Assembly: GCA_002077045.2 (NCBI GenBank)
Contig: KZ111197.1
Coordinates: forward strand, 44,197-108,196
Length of the DNA: 64,000 bases
Direction: 5' to 3'
DNA from: Rachicladosporium sp. CCFEE 5018
Taxonomy: Eukaryota; Ascomycota; Dothideomycetes; Cladosporiales; Cladosporiaceae
Both the position numbers and the translations under genes were made by a program. Position 1 is the first letter of the stretch; every line of letters begins with the position of its first letter. The notes below the pieces were generated by a model, which was not told where the DNA came from, did not search any database, and saw only the letters and a program-made list of their open reading frames with translations. Positions 12,268 through 23,872 of this stretch are shown here, in pieces.

Positions 12268-14312
12268 GCCAAGATCCCGTTCCTTGCACCGCCGAGACAT
12301 TCGAGTACGATGCACTCGACGATACTAGAACATATATCCGTCTGCTGCAACTCCAGAAGGCGACTAGAGATGGGTCGGTCGAGTGTAACTTGCGGGCATG
12401 GCCGCTGGAGCAATGTCCCTTGTATACTGCCATATCCTACACCTGGGGATCACCCGACAAGACTGCTGTCATTTTGGTCAATGGTCTATCATTGACGGTC
12501 AGACAGAATTGTGCCGATGTGCTGAGCCAGGCCAGTTGGTACGGCGATGAGTTCTACTGGGTGGATGCTATATGCATTGACCAAAGGAATGAGGATGAGA
12601 AAAGCCATCAAGTACAGGTTATGCGTGAGATCTATGGGCGCGCCGAAAGAGTGCTTGCCTGTGTTGGACCCCACTCACACGACGGCGACAGTCGCTTCTT
12701 GTTGAAGATACTGAGAGATCACGAGTCTACGCTTCTCGCCGTAGTTGACGAACTCGACACTGGCATTACATCCTCGTGGCCTATGTTTCGACCGCCACGC
12801 TCAAACGCCCATCAAACCCTTCGACTTGCGAGAAGCGTGGCCTGGCGACTACGCTTCACTATCGAGATGCATCGACGTATTTTCGCTGCAGTACATGCGA
12901 TGCTGAGCCGCACCTACTTCGAGAGGGTTTGGGTGGCTCAGGAGCTCTACATGGCGAGCAAGCCAATGCTACTATGCGGCGCGGACCAGTGTGCTATGGC
13001 GGCGCTTGAGGGATTACTTGCCATCTCTTCAATCTCTGATTTCGGCAGAGGTCGTTCCGATGGTGCTTGGCTGAATAAGCACTTCTATCGCTATCGCACT
13101 ACGAAGGTCTGGCAACGAATGTTCCACGCTGTGACTCATCATCTCGATGACGCCGGCGAGCTGAAAAAGTCTGGCTTGCCCACTCTGTTGCACTACGGAG
13201 GTAGCCGTAACAAGTTGCCGGAGACGTCGCTCAGTCGTATGGTACAGACTATCCATCCACTCCATTGTTCTGATCCACGGGACATCATCTACGCTACCCT
13301 TGGATTGTTAGATCCTCAGGTCGCCAGCAGGATCTCAGTCGATTACCATAAGACCACATTCGGTCTCGCGACTGAAGTCATTCCGATGTTCTTCGATGAA
13401 GTGGCGGCACAACTAGAGCTTGACGGGGCAATCGACCATGGCGGGTCGCAAGCCGGGACCCTACTTCGTATGCTCCGGCCCAGTGACGATGACGCGCACT
13501 ACAGTCGAGCGATTGCCGTTCGGACACATCGAGAGCAGCAGCACGTACAAGGCTCTGCTCCGCTGTCGGGAGATAGAACACGCACCAAGGTCAATCACTG
13601 GAGCGGCCATCGCATTTGGTGCTGTGGCAGTACGTGGCGTATGGGTCTCAACCAGCCCACTACTATAGCCAACACGACCGAGACACCTCCAGGTTCTCAT
13701 CCTGGGCTCGTCAAAGTCGAGAGCAAGCGTGGCCACCTTTTAGCAATCTTACCCAATAATGTCCGTAACGGAGACTGGCTTCTGCAAACCGCATCGCCCT
13801 GGCAACTCGTCTGCCCCGGCCTAGTCCTGCGCTCGACAGCAGAAGGAGTTTTAGATATCATCAGTACAGCCGTCTTCATACGCAGCGAATTGGCTAGCGA
13901 AGGCCCTGGAAGCGCAACAGCCTTCACTATCAACTTCGATACCGAAGACCTAGCCACCTGTCTCTTCCACTTCACGTCATTCTGGCGACGTCCGGGTCCT
14001 GCCCCCCAGCTTCCAGCTCGTCCAGCCGGCGTCGAAACTATCGTATCGCCGGATTTACCTAGCGGCGTATACCGCCCACCCGAGATCATCGAACAGAACC
14101 TCGCGTTCTACTACGCTGATTCGCTTTACGGCAAAAGTCGGGCTGACTTTGCAGACTACTTCGCAGTGCATCCATGTTGCGAGAGTGGCTCGTCGTACGG
14201 AGAAGCGGTAATGGCGGAAGAGCGGAGACGCGCTGCATCGCCAGAGAACTTGCTGCTTGTGATTACGCCTTGGATCGAGCCGAAAGCGACGGAAATATGG
14301 CCGGACAGTTGA
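12264..14312 (+). CDS. HET-domain protein 1 (heterokaryon incompatibility)
   Basis: A single-exon 682-residue protein. HET domains are fungal modules that trigger cell death on non-self recognition and are also found in many proteins of unknown role. The three conserved blocks are present: YTAISYTWGSP near residue 57, the FYWVDAICIDQRNEDEK block, and VQVMREIYGRAERVLACVG. A fourth region with VWVAQELYMA fits the usual WTxQE block in divergent form. The C-terminal half shows no further family I recognise. Unlike the minus-strand HET genes at 19-26 kb, it lacks their N-terminal CxxC...CxxC module, so it belongs to a different subgroup. The start is ATG at 12264; an upstream GTG in frame is not used. 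Confidence 0.85.
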   Translation: MSQDPVPCTAETFEYDALDDTRTYIRLLQLQKATRDGSVECNLRAWPLEQCPLYTAISYTWGSPDKTAVILVNGLSLTVRQNCADVLSQASWYGDEFYWVDAICIDQRNEDEKSHQVQVMREIYGRAERVLACVGPHSHDGDSRFLLKILRDHESTLLAVVDELDTGITSSWPMFRPPRSNAHQTLRLARSVAWRLRFTIEMHRRIFAAVHAMLSRTYFERVWVAQELYMASKPMLLCGADQCAMAALEGLLAISSISDFGRGRSDGAWLNKHFYRYRTTKVWQRMFHAVTHHLDDAGELKKSGLPTLLHYGGSRNKLPETSLSRMVQTIHPLHCSDPRDIIYATLGLLDPQVASRISVDYHKTTFGLATEVIPMFFDEVAAQLELDGAIDHGGSQAGTLLRMLRPSDDDAHYSRAIAVRTHREQQHVQGSAPLSGDRTRTKVNHWSGHRIWCCGSTWRMGLNQPTTIANTTETPPGSHPGLVKVESKRGHLLAILPNNVRNGDWLLQTASPWQLVCPGLVLRSTAEGVLDIISTAVFIRSELASEGPGSATAFTINFDTEDLATCLFHFTSFWRRPGPAPQLPARPAGVETIVSPDLPSGVYRPPEIIEQNLAFYYADSLYGKSRADFADYFAVHPCCESGSSYGEAVMAEERRRAASPENLLLVITPWIEPKATEIWPDS

Positions 14313-14769
14313 TGAGTGCGATTATCCAATCGAACAGTGCAGCTGATACCCATGTGATATGCGGCGTCGCACTCACCGTAGCGCTGGACCTGTTGATATC
14401 TTATAGAGCCCGTTTGTACACCATAATCGATGTTTGGAAGGTCCAATGCAGGATTTCAAATCCTTCGGTTTCTTCGACTGCACTTCCGCACGAAGGATGC
14501 GCAAGGATAGATACGGCATCTATATTGTATACAAGGGTAAAGACACGAAGGACGAGATGGCACTTGGAGTTTCATGGCTTGGCATTCTCTGCTTTGATGA
14601 AGCCTACTTGTCGTCGGTCGGAGGCTTATCGAAGCTCTCCTGCCACGATACGCTGACATGACATTTGCCACTCGCTCGAGTATACCTCCCAGCAGCGTCA
14701 TCGCGCAGTCTCTTTCCTCGAGACGGCCGTCTTCACTCTCCCAACACATCACAGCTCACAACAGCCCTT
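14313..14769. other. Convergent intergenic region
   Basis: Lies between the 3' ends of the HET gene and the S4 gene, so it should hold the two terminators. No further gene was seen. Confidence 0.35.
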
Positions 14770-15784
14770 CTACTGCCCAGCCAGATGGTACGCCCGCCTG
14801 CGATCTCTCTCCTCAGCGATGCTCAACTTCACACCCTTGCCCTTGGGCAGCGAGATCCACGGCTTCTCGCGACCAATGACGAAGACGTTGTTCTCGCGCG
14901 TGGCGAACTCGTTGTCAATGGCGTCCTTGATGTGCACGATGTTGAAGCCTCCGTCATGGCGCTCACGGTGGGTGATGACACCGACACGGCCCATGTTGCG
15001 ACCACCAGTGGCCATGGCGATGACGCCGGTGTCGAAGTGGATGAAGTCGAGGATCTTGCCTGTATTGAAGAAAGTTTATGGTTAGTGGGTGTGCAGGAGT
15101 GCAAGAAGAGCAGGGAGGGAGGGTATACCGGTCGCAAGATCAATCTTGACCGTATCGTTGACCTTGATGGCCGGGTCTGGGTATCGGATACTATCATCCC
15201 ATCACGTCTCAGTATAACTTATTCCCACCAAACATTGGTCCAACGGCTGATAGACTCACGTGCGTGCGTCATGCGTGACCAAGAATGGGATGGCGCCCTT
15301 GCCGAGCTGTACGCGCTTCACTTTGCCCAGCTTGTACTCGGCCTCCTCGCCGGTGATGCGGTGGACGGTGAAGCGGCCCTTGGTGTCGTAGACGAGGCGG
15401 AAGTTCTCGCCCGTCTTCTCGATCGAGATGACGTCCATGAAGCCGGCTGGGTAGTTGGGGTCGGTGCGGACTTTGCCGTCGACTTTGATCAGGCGCTGCA
15501 TGACGATTGCCTTGGTCTCGCGGCCATTGAGGGCGTACTTCAATCTGTGAGAACATTGTGGTCAGTGTTGTTCTTGTCGGAATTATCCAGCGCTTCGAGA
15601 AAGACTGCAATGCTAGGAATATGGCAAGATACCGGTTGCGAATGAAGACGATCAAGGGCATGCAGTCGCGCAACTTGTGCGGACCAGGCGAGGCCTTGGG
15701 GGCATAGGCACCGCTGAGCTTTTCAAGGAGCCAGTGGTGTGGTGCGGACAAGCGCTTCTGATGCTTCTTAGGACCGCGACCCAT
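14770..15784 (-). CDS. RPS4: 40S ribosomal protein S4
   Basis: Cytosolic small-subunit protein eS4. Four exons on the minus strand (15784-15633, 15544-15260, 15190-15129, 15059-14770) splice in phase to 262 residues, the usual fungal length. The start MGRGPKKHQKRL, GPHKLRDCMPL, VDGKVRTDPNYPAGFMDV (S4 RNA-binding part), THDARTIRYPDP and GGRNMGRVGVITHRERH (KOW-like part) match the family throughout. All introns are GT-AG and 69-88 nt long. It is a conserved reference point for coding quality in this part of the window. Confidence 0.97.
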
Positions 15785-16650
15785 GATTGCGGTTGTGTGT
15801 GGTTGGCGAAGATGTTGCTGTCTTAACGCTACGTAAAGTCGAGTGAGGTTCAAAGCCCGCTGCAGTTTTCGCAGAGTGGGCACGCCAAGACTTCGGAGTC
15901 TGCGGGCGTGGCCGCCGCTAGTGATTGGTGTAGAAGAAAGGTCGACTTCACCCCTTCTCGCCTCTCATGTTTGACTGGTATCTGGATTGACTATCTGATC
16001 GTCCATGATATATATCTGCTGTGGCAGCTGGAGAGATCCGCTATCTCACGGACTGGGCCCCCACTGTCGCCCCATGACAGTTGCTTCACTCTGAGCATCT
16101 CGATGCCGGATGCGCCACTACCCACTAGCCATTGCCTTTCCCCCTCGCTACCTCAATCTACTTCTCAATGTGCAATCATGACTAATCGTCGCGACACGAT
16201 CGGCTGTGACTACTGGCCACTGCCCGGGCTGTGGCTGGACCTGCTAACGAGCCGTCAAATTAATAAGCGATAACAGGCTAAGGATCGTGCCTTCCTCCGA
16301 AGAGGCAACCGCTCCTTCTCGGTGGGCGAGGCCTGGAGACATGCTCATACCTTGCTGATGATTTGCGTCGGCTATCGTCTCTGACAAATGATCCCCGAAA
16401 CGAGGCTGCAGCTTCCCGCATTCCCAACGTAGATCTCCCCGTTTATGCACAATGAAGTTCACCCGGTATGTGACGTTCTTCCAACTATGTACGCCAGACT
16501 CGATCTTGAGAGCTTTGGCCACTCAATCTTGCAAACCTTTCCCACTTGATCTCAGACCGTACACCACACTCTTTCGGCATTGATGCGCTCGAGCATCACT
16601 TCTTCCTTTACCTCCATCACGGGCACTACCAGCAGGATGCATCTGCTTCA
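15785..16650. other. Divergent promoter region
   Basis: Separates S4 (minus) from the glyoxal-oxidase-like gene (plus). It should contain both promoters. An ATG at 16452 opening MKFTR with a GTATGT donor directly after it could be a first exon of the oxidase gene supplying its missing signal peptide, but I cannot place a matching acceptor with confidence. Confidence 0.35.
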
Positions 16651-18932
16651 ATGGACCTCCTTCCGCTTCTTGCGTCCGCTAAAATCACCCTCAACTGGGT
16701 GCAGCCGACATGCAACAACACTCTCGAAGTGACAGGCTGTCTCCGCGGTCAGACCTGCTTCGACGATGGAAGGTGAGCATGCTCTGCTTTTTCACATATA
16801 TCAGAATGACTGCTGATATTTTTCAGCTGCGAACAGAATTGGGGACCCAAGTCCATCCGCGCCGACGTTCCCCCACGTACCGACGGTCGCTGCGGCCACG
16901 ACTTCGACAATGCACTCTGCGATGCCAACGGCGACTACGGTCCATGCTGCAGCTCGATGGGCTGGTGTGGAAGGACCAACGATCACTGTCTCGCGAGGAA
17001 CAATGGCAGAGCAGCTGTACCGACACGACTCCGGCTCCAACGACGACCACTGCACCTTCAGCGCAGTCGCAGAGCGAGCCAATCGTCGTACCTATCTGTA
17101 CTGGCAGTGCCGGACCAAACGGACCTGCGACGACTGACGGGTCATGTGGCGCTGCGAATGGCGGGACTGTATGCGGAAGCTGGCATTTAGGTGGATGCTG
17201 TTCGATGGATGGGTAAGCGTAATCAGCCTCTCTCCAGTAACTGAGCCATCAGAGAGCTGACCAGCGTTCATAGCTTCTGCGGCAACACCGCTGCTCATTG
17301 TGGCGAGGGCTGTCAGAGCAGGCCGTGTTCGGCCGCACCAGTCGGAGTTGCGCCTGGTCCTATTGCTGCGCCGATGAATGCCAACCCTGGGAAATTCGAC
17401 ATCGTCGGTCAGAGTGGTGTACCTGCTATGCACGCTGCGCTCATGCCGAATGGTCGAGTCGTCTTTCTGGACAAAGTCGAAGACTACACTCAGCTCAAGC
17501 TTGACAATGGACAGTTCGCATACAGCTCCGAGTACGACCCAGTCACGAATCAAGTGGTACCTCTTGCTTACAAGACGAACGCATTCTGTGCTGGTGGCAC
17601 GTTCCTCGCAGATGGTAGACTATTATCCGCTGGAGGTAATGCGAACCTAAGCTGGCTTGACCCTACAATCACCGATGGCTGGCGAGGCGAGCGATACCTC
17701 GCCTGCTCATCATCTGATCAGGCTGGCCAAGCATGGTCAGAACCCGGCAGCCAACTCGACACAGCCCGCTGGTACCCAACCCTCCAAACTATCCCCGACG
17801 GCCGCATCTTCGTCGCATCCGGCAGCTTGAACGGCCTCGACCCTACCGTTAAGTCAAACAACAACCCCACCTACGAGATCCTCGACCGCAACGGCATCAC
17901 CTCTGGCGGCTCCACAATCCTCCCCCTCCTCGTGAAGGCCCAACCGTACTACATGTACCCCTTCCTCCATCTCCTCCCCACAGGCGATCTCTTCATCCTC
18001 GCCTCGAAATCCAGCGTCCTCTTCTCGCCCTCCACAGGCGCCACCACCAAGACCCTCCCAGACCTGCCAGGAGACTACAGAACCTATCCCAATACCGGCG
18101 GCTCGACGTTGCTGCCACTGTCAAGCGCCAACAACTGGTGCCCCTCAATAATCATCTGTGGCGGTGGCGCTTATCAAGACATCACGTCCCCCACCGACGC
18201 CTCATGCGGTCGCATCTCCCCGCTCGACGCGAACCCAAACTGGGAAATGGACGCCATGCCCGAAGGCCGCGGGATGGTGGAGTCCGTGCTCCTCCCCGAT
18301 GGCACAGTGCTGTGGCTCAACGGCGCGAATTGCGGCACTCAAGGCTTCGGGCTGGCTGCGGATCCGACGCTGGAGGCGCTGATCTACGATCCGGAGGCGA
18401 AGCTTGGCGCGAGGTGGACGAGAGGCGCAAGCCGAGATTGTATCACTCTGTTGCGCTGCTGTTGCTTGATGGGAGGGTTCTAGTGGCGGGGAGTAATCCG
18501 AATGAGATGCCCGTGCTCCAACCAGACGACGCGCATTCGTTTGCGACCGAGTTCAGGGTGGAGATCTACACCCCTCCCTCGCTCTCTCGCCCTGGCGTCG
18601 TGCGACCAGCAAACATCATCCTGTCTACCCTCACGCTCGCATTCGACGCGACGTTCAGCATCTCCTTTACCTCTCCCGCCACGGCGACGAAGCTGCAGAT
18701 CGCGCTCTACCACGGCGGCTTCGTGACGCATGGTCTGCACATGGGTGCTCGGATGGCATTTCTGGACTTCGAAGGATGGGTGCAGGGGAGGAGCGAGCAG
18801 AAGGTGAGTATTAAGATGCCGGGGAGGAGGGAGGTGACGCCGCCGGGGCCGTATGTGGTGTATGTGGTGTATGTGGTGTATGTGGTTGTTGATGGGGTTT
18901 GGGGAGAGGGGGTGGATGTGATGGCAGGGTAG
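16651..18932 (+). pseudogene. Glyoxal-oxidase-like AA5 enzyme with chitin-binding modules, two frameshifts
   Basis: A secreted copper-radical oxidase of the AA5 (glyoxal/galactose oxidase) family fused to CBM18-type chitin-binding modules. Module 1 reads GRCGHDFDNALC ... CCSSMGWCGRTNDHC; module 2 reads DGSCGAANGGTVCG ... GGCCSMDGFCGNTAAHC. The catalytic part follows: NAFCAGGTFLADGRLLSAGG (the Cys of the Cys-Tyr cofactor), ARWYPTLQ (its Tyr partner), PRLYHSVALLLLDG (Tyr/His copper ligands) and HGGFVTHGLHMGARM (His ligand). Introns lie at 16773-16826 and 17213-17273. One base is missing within 16990-16994 and another within 18427-18432; each is needed to keep the family pattern in frame. The catalytic residues survive on both sides of the lesions, so sequencing error and recent pseudogenisation are both possible. 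The N-terminus lacks a clear signal peptide and the start is uncertain. Confidence 0.8.
18852..18887 (+). repeat. 9-bp tandem repeat in oxidase 3' end
   Basis: Four consecutive 9-bp units, three exact TATGTGGTG and a fourth ending TT, inside the last beta-strand of the oxidase. They encode repeated Tyr-Val-Val. Expansion is a multiple of three and does not shift the frame. Confidence 0.8.
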
Positions 18933-19107
18933 AGAGGCGAGACAGTAACAGGTCGATGATATGATCTCATGGCGCGACCGAAGAATTCGGAACGGTTAAA
19001 GGCATACACTCAGCCACCGGCTTCGATTGCAATGATATCATTTGGTCGTTAGAGGTCCCGAAGCTAACATGGACTTAATTGTCTGCCTTTTGCATCACAA
19101 ATGACGA

Positions 19108-21117
19108 TCACACCAGTTCGACCGTGAGTTTCTTGTTGATTGCTTCAGCAACGCCTGTCTGCCTGTCTCGTAGACGGAAAGTTGCAAAATCAAGGCGTTC
19201 GAAGCACCCGGGGGATAGCTCGAAAGCCAGAAGGCCTGACAGCGAGATCCAGTCGACCTCGACCGCCTGATAGAGCGCGAGGAAGTGCAAGGCTTCTCCG
19301 AGTCTCTCGTAGTGGAGACAGAAGTCGTCTTGGCTACTGCGGTCATTCCCGCAGTACGATCCACGACTTTCAATGCTGGCTTTCCCCAACGCGCTGCAGT
19401 GTTCTAGGGTCAGGTTTTTCGAGCTCGCGGCCTTGATCCGTATCACTGGGCACTCGAGATGCAAGCTATGAGCACGAAGATGCACAGGCTGACCGTTTCG
19501 CAGGAAATCATGAAGTCGAAGATCGACGCTGGATACGAGTTTGGGAGTATCAAAGAAGAGCCCTCCCGTTGTGGGTTCTGCCCGATACCAGCCTGCCCAG
19601 GTCCAGCTCGGAAATTCTGGGCGACGGCGGCGTTCGATGCCCATCGATCGCCAACAGAGTGCACACACTAGCGCCACCTCGAAGATCGGCTTGTTTTCAG
19701 GCGGTCGCGACTCGCGAGGCCGATGGAGAAGGCTGGATCCAGGCGAATGGACAGAGCCGGACGACACAGAAGGCTCTACTTCAATCGGCAGCCCAGTCAA
19801 GAATCTCAAGTGGGTGTACAGCCGGGCTAATTGGCCCAATATGCCTTCAAACGCATCAAGTATATCGGCCGGGAAGGTCAAGTTTCGTTCGCAAAACCAA
19901 TTCACATGCGTATACACATGTGTGAGTCCTTGATCCTGCAGCCCGAGATCTGCCAGCACTCCCGAACCATGGTAATTGGTCGTACCCCAAAGCGCGCTTC
20001 GCAGCTCACCGTGTAGTAGTTCAGAGTAGCTTGACCGCGAACACTCAAAGTACACCTCATCTGGGAGCACGAATAATCGTCGCCTTGATAACATCGATTC
20101 CTGATACGTCCATGCTCTGCTATTCCATACCGAGTGCCTGATGCTGTAGAAAGGTGCCGGGGGCATTAAGCGGCACCGAGCACTAGCGATAGTGTGTATC
20201 GGCAGCTCTTGACGGGAGATAACACCGCTAAGGCCATATCTAGACCCTGTGACATGATCGGCTGCCACGATTGTCATATCCGCCCCAGCGTATATCTCGC
20301 CCATGCATCCGATCTGCTGTATCTTATGCTCCTCATCGTCCTGGTCGATGCAATAGCGATCGATCCATACAAATTGATAGCCCAGATCTAGCGCCAAACG
20401 GAGCACAGTGCGGAGAAGCGTGCTGCGCATCACACCTGGAGTTTCAGCCGGACAGTCGAGATCGCTGTCGACTTCGGACCAGACGTAGCTCAACGCCAGA
20501 TATGACATGTTTGCCTGGTAAGCAGTGAGACAGCCCGTCGAGCACTCGATGAGCTTCATGCCAGGACAAGATAGCGCGGTATTCGAGCGGCACTGCTCGT
20601 GATTTGAGATGCAGTCCGTAAGCCACTTCCTGATAAGAGCGATGTTAGCCATAGCGTTGCGCTGCCTTAGCGCGTAAGGCTCCTCAGACGCATCCGTCGG
20701 AATGGGCTGTAGGCGGCGACGGCCACGGACGTCCCACCTGTCCCTTTCGACTTCATCGGTCGGCATAACGATCAGAGCCACTGGATATGCCGGGCGCTGT
20801 TGTATCTCTAGGTTCACGAGACCATCTAGAGCAGACACAGCGTCGACAGAACACAGCGAGTATCCTGCGTTAGCACTCCAATCGAACGAATCCTGTGTGC
20901 CGGTGACCACAGCTAGTCGTGCCAAGACGCGGCACAGCGAGCAGGAGGGGTCCCAATCCTTTGGTGCTCCGATTGGTAAAGGGTTCCATATCTCCCTGTG
21001 GACATTGTTCAAAGTGTACGAGCACGATCTCCGCGATTGAAACGAGACGGCAATAAAACCTGTGGCGTCCAAGGAAAGTCGATTGCAACGCCGACATAGC
21101 GGATGTGTGTCTGTCAT
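19108..21117 (-). CDS. HET-domain protein 2
   Basis: An intact single-exon 669-residue protein, first of three related minus-strand HET genes. The N-terminus has a paired-cysteine module, CRRCNRLSLD ... DWDPSCSLCRVL, that may bind a metal. The HET blocks are YLALSYVWSE, FVWIDRYCIDQDDEEHKIQQ, MGEIYAGADMTIVAAD and SRAWTYQESMLSRRRL, about residues 220-380. The C-terminal part carries FPSWTWAGW, typical of HET proteins of this class. It shares domain order and many residues with the genes at 21953-23872 and 24377-26473, pointing to tandem duplication. The ATG at 21117 precedes the cysteine module directly. Confidence 0.88.
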   Translation of the reverse strand: MTDTHPLCRRCNRLSLDATGFIAVSFQSRRSCSYTLNNVHREIWNPLPIGAPKDWDPSCSLCRVLARLAVVTGTQDSFDWSANAGYSLCSVDAVSALDGLVNLEIQQRPAYPVALIVMPTDEVERDRWDVRGRRRLQPIPTDASEEPYALRQRNAMANIALIRKWLTDCISNHEQCRSNTALSCPGMKLIECSTGCLTAYQANMSYLALSYVWSEVDSDLDCPAETPGVMRSTLLRTVLRLALDLGYQFVWIDRYCIDQDDEEHKIQQIGCMGEIYAGADMTIVAADHVTGSRYGLSGVISRQELPIHTIASARCRLMPPAPFYSIRHSVWNSRAWTYQESMLSRRRLFVLPDEVYFECSRSSYSELLHGELRSALWGTTNYHGSGVLADLGLQDQGLTHVYTHVNWFCERNLTFPADILDAFEGILGQLARLYTHLRFLTGLPIEVEPSVSSGSVHSPGSSLLHRPRESRPPENKPIFEVALVCALCWRSMGIERRRRPEFPSWTWAGWYRAEPTTGGLFFDTPKLVSSVDLRLHDFLRNGQPVHLRAHSLHLECPVIRIKAASSKNLTLEHCSALGKASIESRGSYCGNDRSSQDDFCLHYERLGEALHFLALYQAVEVDWISLSGLLAFELSPGCFERLDFATFRLRDRQTGVAEAINKKLTVELV

Positions 21118-21952
21118 GATCTAATGTCATGACTGCCAGACTTGACAAGTACGACTGACTTGAAACATTGTGAGGAAGCAGTTTCACAGGTATGACTGGT
21201 ACTCAAAGCCAGGCCGATGCGATATTCGTGACCGGTGAGTTGTGGCGCGAGCATGCGTCTTGTGGCGCAGCGCATGCAATGCAAGATCTAATTGGATCTT
21301 GTAAGCGAGAGCTCTGGATCCCGAAACTGAGTGATTCGAATGCGCGCGATTCCGTCCCTACGAGGCACTGCATTATTGCATTTTGGAGGGCATACTAGGA
21401 GGACTGCCTGTTGCGTGCGTTTGGAGTCCCGACATGAACTAGGAATCCCACGGGGATCGCGCCCAGCCAGCCAGCCTAGGGACACAAGGACCAGGGAAGC
21501 AGAGTGATAGTGAAGATACCATGGGAGATGTACGGGGTAGGGGCCGTCACCGGGGCCATAGCGGTATCTGTGGTCGTTAATGGCGTTTGAGGGGTGACTC
21601 GAGCAGTCGTGGTGGAGTTAAAGGATGTGAAGATAGTGATGTTAACTACAGAAGACGTGCAATACGAGAAGCTGTGCGTGACCCTCTTCTAAGCAAGCTT
21701 ACTCCTGCATTCAGGCCACGCTTCATGAGACATTGAGAAGATCCTGCGTAAGCTTGATGGCAAAACAACCAGGCTACGAAGAGATCACTGCTCTCCAACG
21801 ATCCTTGCATCGCCGGTTCGTATCCTCTTCGATGGAATGCGACAACTTATCGCTATTGCTACGTTCAAGCTTGCCAGAATGTGTGATGATTCTACCATTC
21901 CATGGCATATTTCCGCGAACCGCGATCAGTCATATGAACTCCAGCCCGATTG
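21118..21952. other. Intergenic region between HET genes
   Basis: About 830 bases with only short open frames. I saw no transposon or repeat linking the two HET paralogues. Confidence 0.35.
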
Positions 21953-23872
21953 TCATGCGAGTGTTACCTTGCGTTTCCGGCTTAACATGTTCTCGTGCAG
22001 GGACTCGAGGCCGGGAATGCGCAGAGACATATAGTTCAGTCGCTCGTACTCGCGGTTAGCAATCTTCGAGACCAGAAGTCCAGCACATGTGTCTTTGAGA
22101 CAGTGATCGGTCCCAAGAACCAGATAAGACAGATGCCCTTCGCCAGTGTTGTGATACTCATAGAGAAAGCCTGACCACAGTCCGGGGTAGACACAAACTT
22201 TTTCCAGGCGATTATCGTTTGCAACCTCGATCTGCGCACCCGTAACATATCCGTCCGATACTTGCAGTTCGAGTTCCAGCAAAGGGCAGTCAATATGCAG
22301 CTTGGAGCCGTAGAAGCGTCTGTCGCCTGAGAACAGTGTGGCAAGAACCTCCAAGCTAGGCACGAGAATGCTGGAGGCAGAAGTCTCAACCTGCAAGACG
22401 ACATGATCTCTGTTCTCTACCCGATGCTGGGAAGTATGTCGTGGCGACGGTTGGCTCCATCCGGTCCATGACCAACTGGGAAACGCGGGATTCCAAGTCG
22501 AGCCCTGGCCCCGCCGATTGAGCCAATAGAGCGCAGCAAGTAGCGCAGCCTCGTCATTGACGGTGGGAAGGTGGACGGGCATTCCAGAAAGGAATACAAG
22601 GCTCGGGTGTGTGTCACTCAATCGATCCAAGGCGCCCTCAATCGCGACCAGAGCATTGGTTGCAAAGCTCATGTCGCGCGTACAATACGCCCTCAGGTGG
22701 CGGTAGACGTGAGCCAGAGGATCGCCCATTGCCGTGGCAGCGTTAAAGGATTGTATCACTGCACCTTCTTGTTGAGAACGCGGTACTTCGCCATGCAGCA
22801 CTTCACTTTGACTTTATTGCTCACATTCGAAGTAGAGCTGTTCCGGCAGTACGATTAGCATTCTCCGCGAAAGCACCTACTCTTGATACGTCCAGGCCCG
22901 ACTATTCCAAAACGTTTCTTTCAGAGCCGCTCGCGGTTGCGGGGGCATTTTGCAGTACCCTACGTTTGAGATCATGCGAATGTCCAAAGGCGAACGCGGA
23001 CGCACCCCACTCAGGCCCTGCCTGGGCCGTTGAGTTTGATCTGCTATGACAATTGTCAGATCAGCTCCCCGGTACACCTGGTTCATAGTCGACATTTGTT
23101 GCATCGTATGCTACATATTCTTCTGGTCAATACAGTGTCGATCAATCCATACGAACTGGTAGCCCATTTCTAGGACTACACGAAAGACATCCTTAAGGAG
23201 GGTAGAACTCGTGCGGCCCCTCGAAACGTCCGAACTGCTGTCATCATCTCTGATCTCGGACCACACATAGCTCAAAGCGACGTAGGCGACGTTCGGATCG
23301 CGAACAACGATGACGCCGGTATTGCAGTCAATGAGTCTCATGTCAAAAATGGACGGTGGCAGATTTGAGCGACACTGTTCGGAACTCGAGATGCACTGTG
23401 CAAGCCAGTGTCTGGGTAAGTCGATATCAAGAACAGGGTCACGACGTCGCATCGTGCATGGCTCCGATGAGGCCTCTGTGGCACAAGGCTGAAAGAATGG
23501 CCCTTCGATTGAAGCTTGTGATATCGGACTGTCTTGCGGCGCAACTATCAGTGATGTGGTAGAAGCACTTGCTCCTGTTCGACTTGGCATGCGTCGCGGC
23601 TCGATAGCGAAAGCGTTTCCAGACGCAAGCTTAGCAGTCGCAACCGGGTAGAGGCAATACTTCGACCAGAGCACTCGCGCGAGAGGGGTGTGAGAGGGAT
23701 CAAGCCTTGCTAGGTTTGCCAGTGTCTGGCAAAGTTCACAACTGGAGTCCCAATCACCCGGCCTGCCAAGGGGAATGTATTCTCGTCCATCAGAGCTGAT
23801 GACAAAGGCCTCGGAATCGACCGACAGCTTCTTGCATCGTTGGCAGTATGTTGATATGGCCGCCATGGCCAC
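21953..23872 (-). pseudogene. HET-domain protein 3, pseudogene with three in-frame stops
   Basis: A paralogue of its two neighbours that stays in one reading frame from MAMAAISTYCQRCKKLS to the C-terminal KVTLA but is cut by TAG at 23111-23113, TAG at 22877-22879 and TAA at 22814-22816. The stops sit directly after CIDQKNM, after WTYQE, and after YFECEQ, all inside the HET domain. Everything between them still matches the family: the cysteine module CQRCKKLS ... CELCQTL, VALSYVWSE, FVWIDRHCIDQ, NSRAWTYQE and FPSWSWTGW. No frameshift is needed. Three nonsense codons without any indel argue against simple sequencing error. Gene length matches the intact paralogues. Confidence 0.85.

Noticed and set aside
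18138..18932. Plus-strand open frame as an independent gene
   Set aside because: Only its part after about 18430 matches the oxidase family; it is the continuation of the same gene after a 1-nt lesion.
21953..23872. RIP (repeat-induced point mutation) as the cause of the three stops
   Set aside because: Each stop could come from a C-to-T or G-to-A change, but the residues at the same places in the paralogues (mostly Ser, Phe, Glu, Ala, Gly) do not point to such codons, and the region is not AT-rich.
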